Position numbers and translations under genes: made by a program
Notes under the pieces: generated by a model
What the model saw: the letters and a program-made list of their open reading frames with translations, nothing else
What the model was told of the DNA's origin: nothing
Database searches by the model: none
Part shown: piece after piece, positions 6,031-6,936 of the stretch
Layout: each line of letters opens with the position of its first letter
How positions within the stretch are numbered: the first letter of the stretch is position 1
Source: Clostridiaceae bacterium
GTDB lineage: Bacteria; Bacillota; Clostridia; Acetivibrionales; DTU013
NCBI GenBank assembly: GCA_012799845.1
Contig: JAAZKL010000203.1
Span: forward strand, 1-6,936
DNA length: 6,936 bases
Direction of reading: 5' to 3'

Positions 6031-6714
6031 ATGAAGATGATCTATTTAGGAAAAACGAAGGATGTATATCAGCTTGACAACGGAAACGTGCTTCTGAAAT
6101 TCAAGGACGACTGTACCGGTGCTGACGGGGTTTTCGATCCCGGCGCAAATACCGTGGGTCTGACAATTGAAGGCATAGGAAAACAAAACCTCCAGACCTC
6201 GGTACGTTACTTTGAAATGCTGAAGAAAGCCGGGATCAGGACCCACTACATCAGTGCCGATATTGATAACGCGGCGATGGAGGTACTGCCTGCAAAGCCT
6301 TTTGGCAAGGGTCTTGAAGTCATTTGCAGGCTGAAGGCGACAGGCAGCTTTATCCGTCGGTATGGCGCATACATAGAGGATGGCGCAGATCTGCCCGGCG
6401 GCTATGTCGAGGCTACGCTAAAGGACGATGCAAAGGGCGATCCGCTGATCACCAGCGAAGCGCTTGCAGTGCTCGGTATAATGAGCGAGGACCTTTTCAA
6501 ATCCATGAAGGAACAGACCCTGCGCATTACCCAAATCATTGCCGAAGACCTGAAGTCGAAAGGCCTGGAATTGTGGGACATCAAGTTCGAGTTCGGTTAC
6601 AACAACGGGGAAGTCATCCTGATCGACGAGATTTCCAGCGGCAACATGCGCGTGTATAAGAACGGCAAAATCGTACCTCCGATGGATTTGACCCGGATGA
6701 TACTAACCGACTGA
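6031..6714 (+). CDS. purC: Phosphoribosylaminoimidazole-succinocarboxamide synthase (SAICAR synthetase), divergent form (227 aa)
   Basis: Joins CAIR and aspartate with ATP to form SAICAR in purine biosynthesis; cytosolic. Family motifs run in order: YLGKTKDVYQ (5-14, ATP-binding strand), LLKFKDDCTGADG (21-33), EVICRLKATGSFIRRYG (96-112), TLKDDAKGDPLI (129-140), LWDIKFEFGY (181-190) and GEVILIDEIS (193-202). The length is slightly below the usual 235-240. After DEIS the usual SPDxxRLWD is replaced by SGNMRVYKNGKIV (203-215). The usual Phe-Arg-containing tail is also shortened and altered. It may therefore be a specialised paralogue or simply a clostridial variant. The start at 6031 has GGGGA (6020-6024) 6 nt upstream; a second ATG at 6037 would be too far from it. 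No other pur gene is adjacent, which is unusual because Firmicutes commonly cluster them. Confidence 0.85.
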   Translation: MKMIYLGKTKDVYQLDNGNVLLKFKDDCTGADGVFDPGANTVGLTIEGIGKQNLQTSVRYFEMLKKAGIRTHYISADIDNAAMEVLPAKPFGKGLEVICRLKATGSFIRRYGAYIEDGADLPGGYVEATLKDDAKGDPLITSEALAVLGIMSEDLFKSMKEQTLRITQIIAEDLKSKGLELWDIKFEFGYNNGEVILIDEISSGNMRVYKNGKIVPPMDLTRMILTD

Positions 6715-6732
6715 GTATTCGATTGAGCATCA

Positions 6733-6866
6733 GGATACCGGTAATGTAAGCTGTTAGGATACCGGTAATGTAAGCTGTTAGGAAACCGGTAATGTAAGCT
6801 GTTAGGAAACCGGTAATGAAAGCTGTTAAAATACCGGTAATGTATGTTGTTAGAATACCGGATATA
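6733..6866. repeat. Five tandem 24-bp repeats centred on TACCGGTA, plus a decayed sixth
   Basis: Full units start at 6733, 6757, 6781, 6805 and 6829. Units 1 and 2 are identical, units 3 and 4 each differ by one or two bases, and unit 5 differs more. A partial sixth begins at 6853 with GAATACCGG. Each carries the palindrome ACCGGT followed by AATGTAAGCTGTTA. There are no spacers, so it is not CRISPR. The array begins 18 bp after the purC stop. Candidate readings are the repeated transposase-binding end of an IS21-type element, a protein-binding iteron array, or a simple tandem duplication. Beyond it, 6867-6936 is AT-rich with no gene that I can see. Confidence 0.8.
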
Positions 6867-6936
6867 TGAGATGATTGATATAAAAACAGGTTCGATTTAC
6901 TATTTTTATTGTACTTAAAAGTAATGGCGGGTCACA

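Noticed and set aside
6733..6866. CRISPR array
   Set aside because: The 24-bp units are directly abutting, with no unique spacers, and no cas gene is present.

Overview
The window reads like the chromosome of an anaerobic low-to-mid GC Firmicute, most likely a member of the Clostridia. This is inferred from strong GGAGG-type ribosome binding sites, a stand-alone rubredoxin-like protein, sigma-A-like promoters with TATAAT boxes, standard genetic code use (Trp encoded by TGG, TGA terminating three genes) and mixed AT/GC codon use. No tRNA, rRNA, CRISPR array or intact transposase gene is visible. Neither edge visibly cuts a gene.

Layout. Bases 1-92 hold three imperfect 30-bp direct repeats ending in a palindrome, just upstream of a small rubredoxin-like protein (93-428, +). 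A 380-bp gene-free stretch follows. It holds a purine-rich 8-bp tandem repeat (about 429-556), a 181-bp element with 36-bp near-perfect inverted termini (557-737), and a four-copy array of that element's tip (724-805) that stops 3 bp from the next gene's stop codon. Next is a leftward two-gene operon: a transglutaminase-like protein (2831-2058) and then a class III PLP aminotransferase of the ArgD/OAT type (2020-809). A 140-bp divergent promoter region separates it from the rightward half.

The rightward half starts with a DUF4932-like zinc metallopeptidase with an HEFGH motif (2972-4069). It is followed by a P-loop STAND/ATPase_2-like ATPase with a winged-helix region and a HEPN-like C-terminus (4245-5810). 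The ATPase frame runs further upstream, through two TGA codons, to an ATG at 4059 that overlaps the peptidase stop. The ATPase gene may therefore have lost its 5' part. A promoter and a hairpin-bearing leader then precede a divergent PurC (6031-6714). The window ends in five tandem 24-bp repeats centred on TACCGGTA, plus a decayed sixth (6733-about 6866).

Working together. The clearest functional unit is the peptidase-ATPase pair: a soluble metalloprotease next to a STAND-like ATPase with a possible HEPN domain suggests a conflict or stress-response module, but this is inference. The divergent transglutaminase/aminotransferase operon could be metabolic (amino-acid or amine handling) and need not be connected. 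Three unrelated short repeat families (periods 30, about 23 and 24 bp) lie between the genes. They look like ends or relics of mobile elements, so this is a plastic accessory region.
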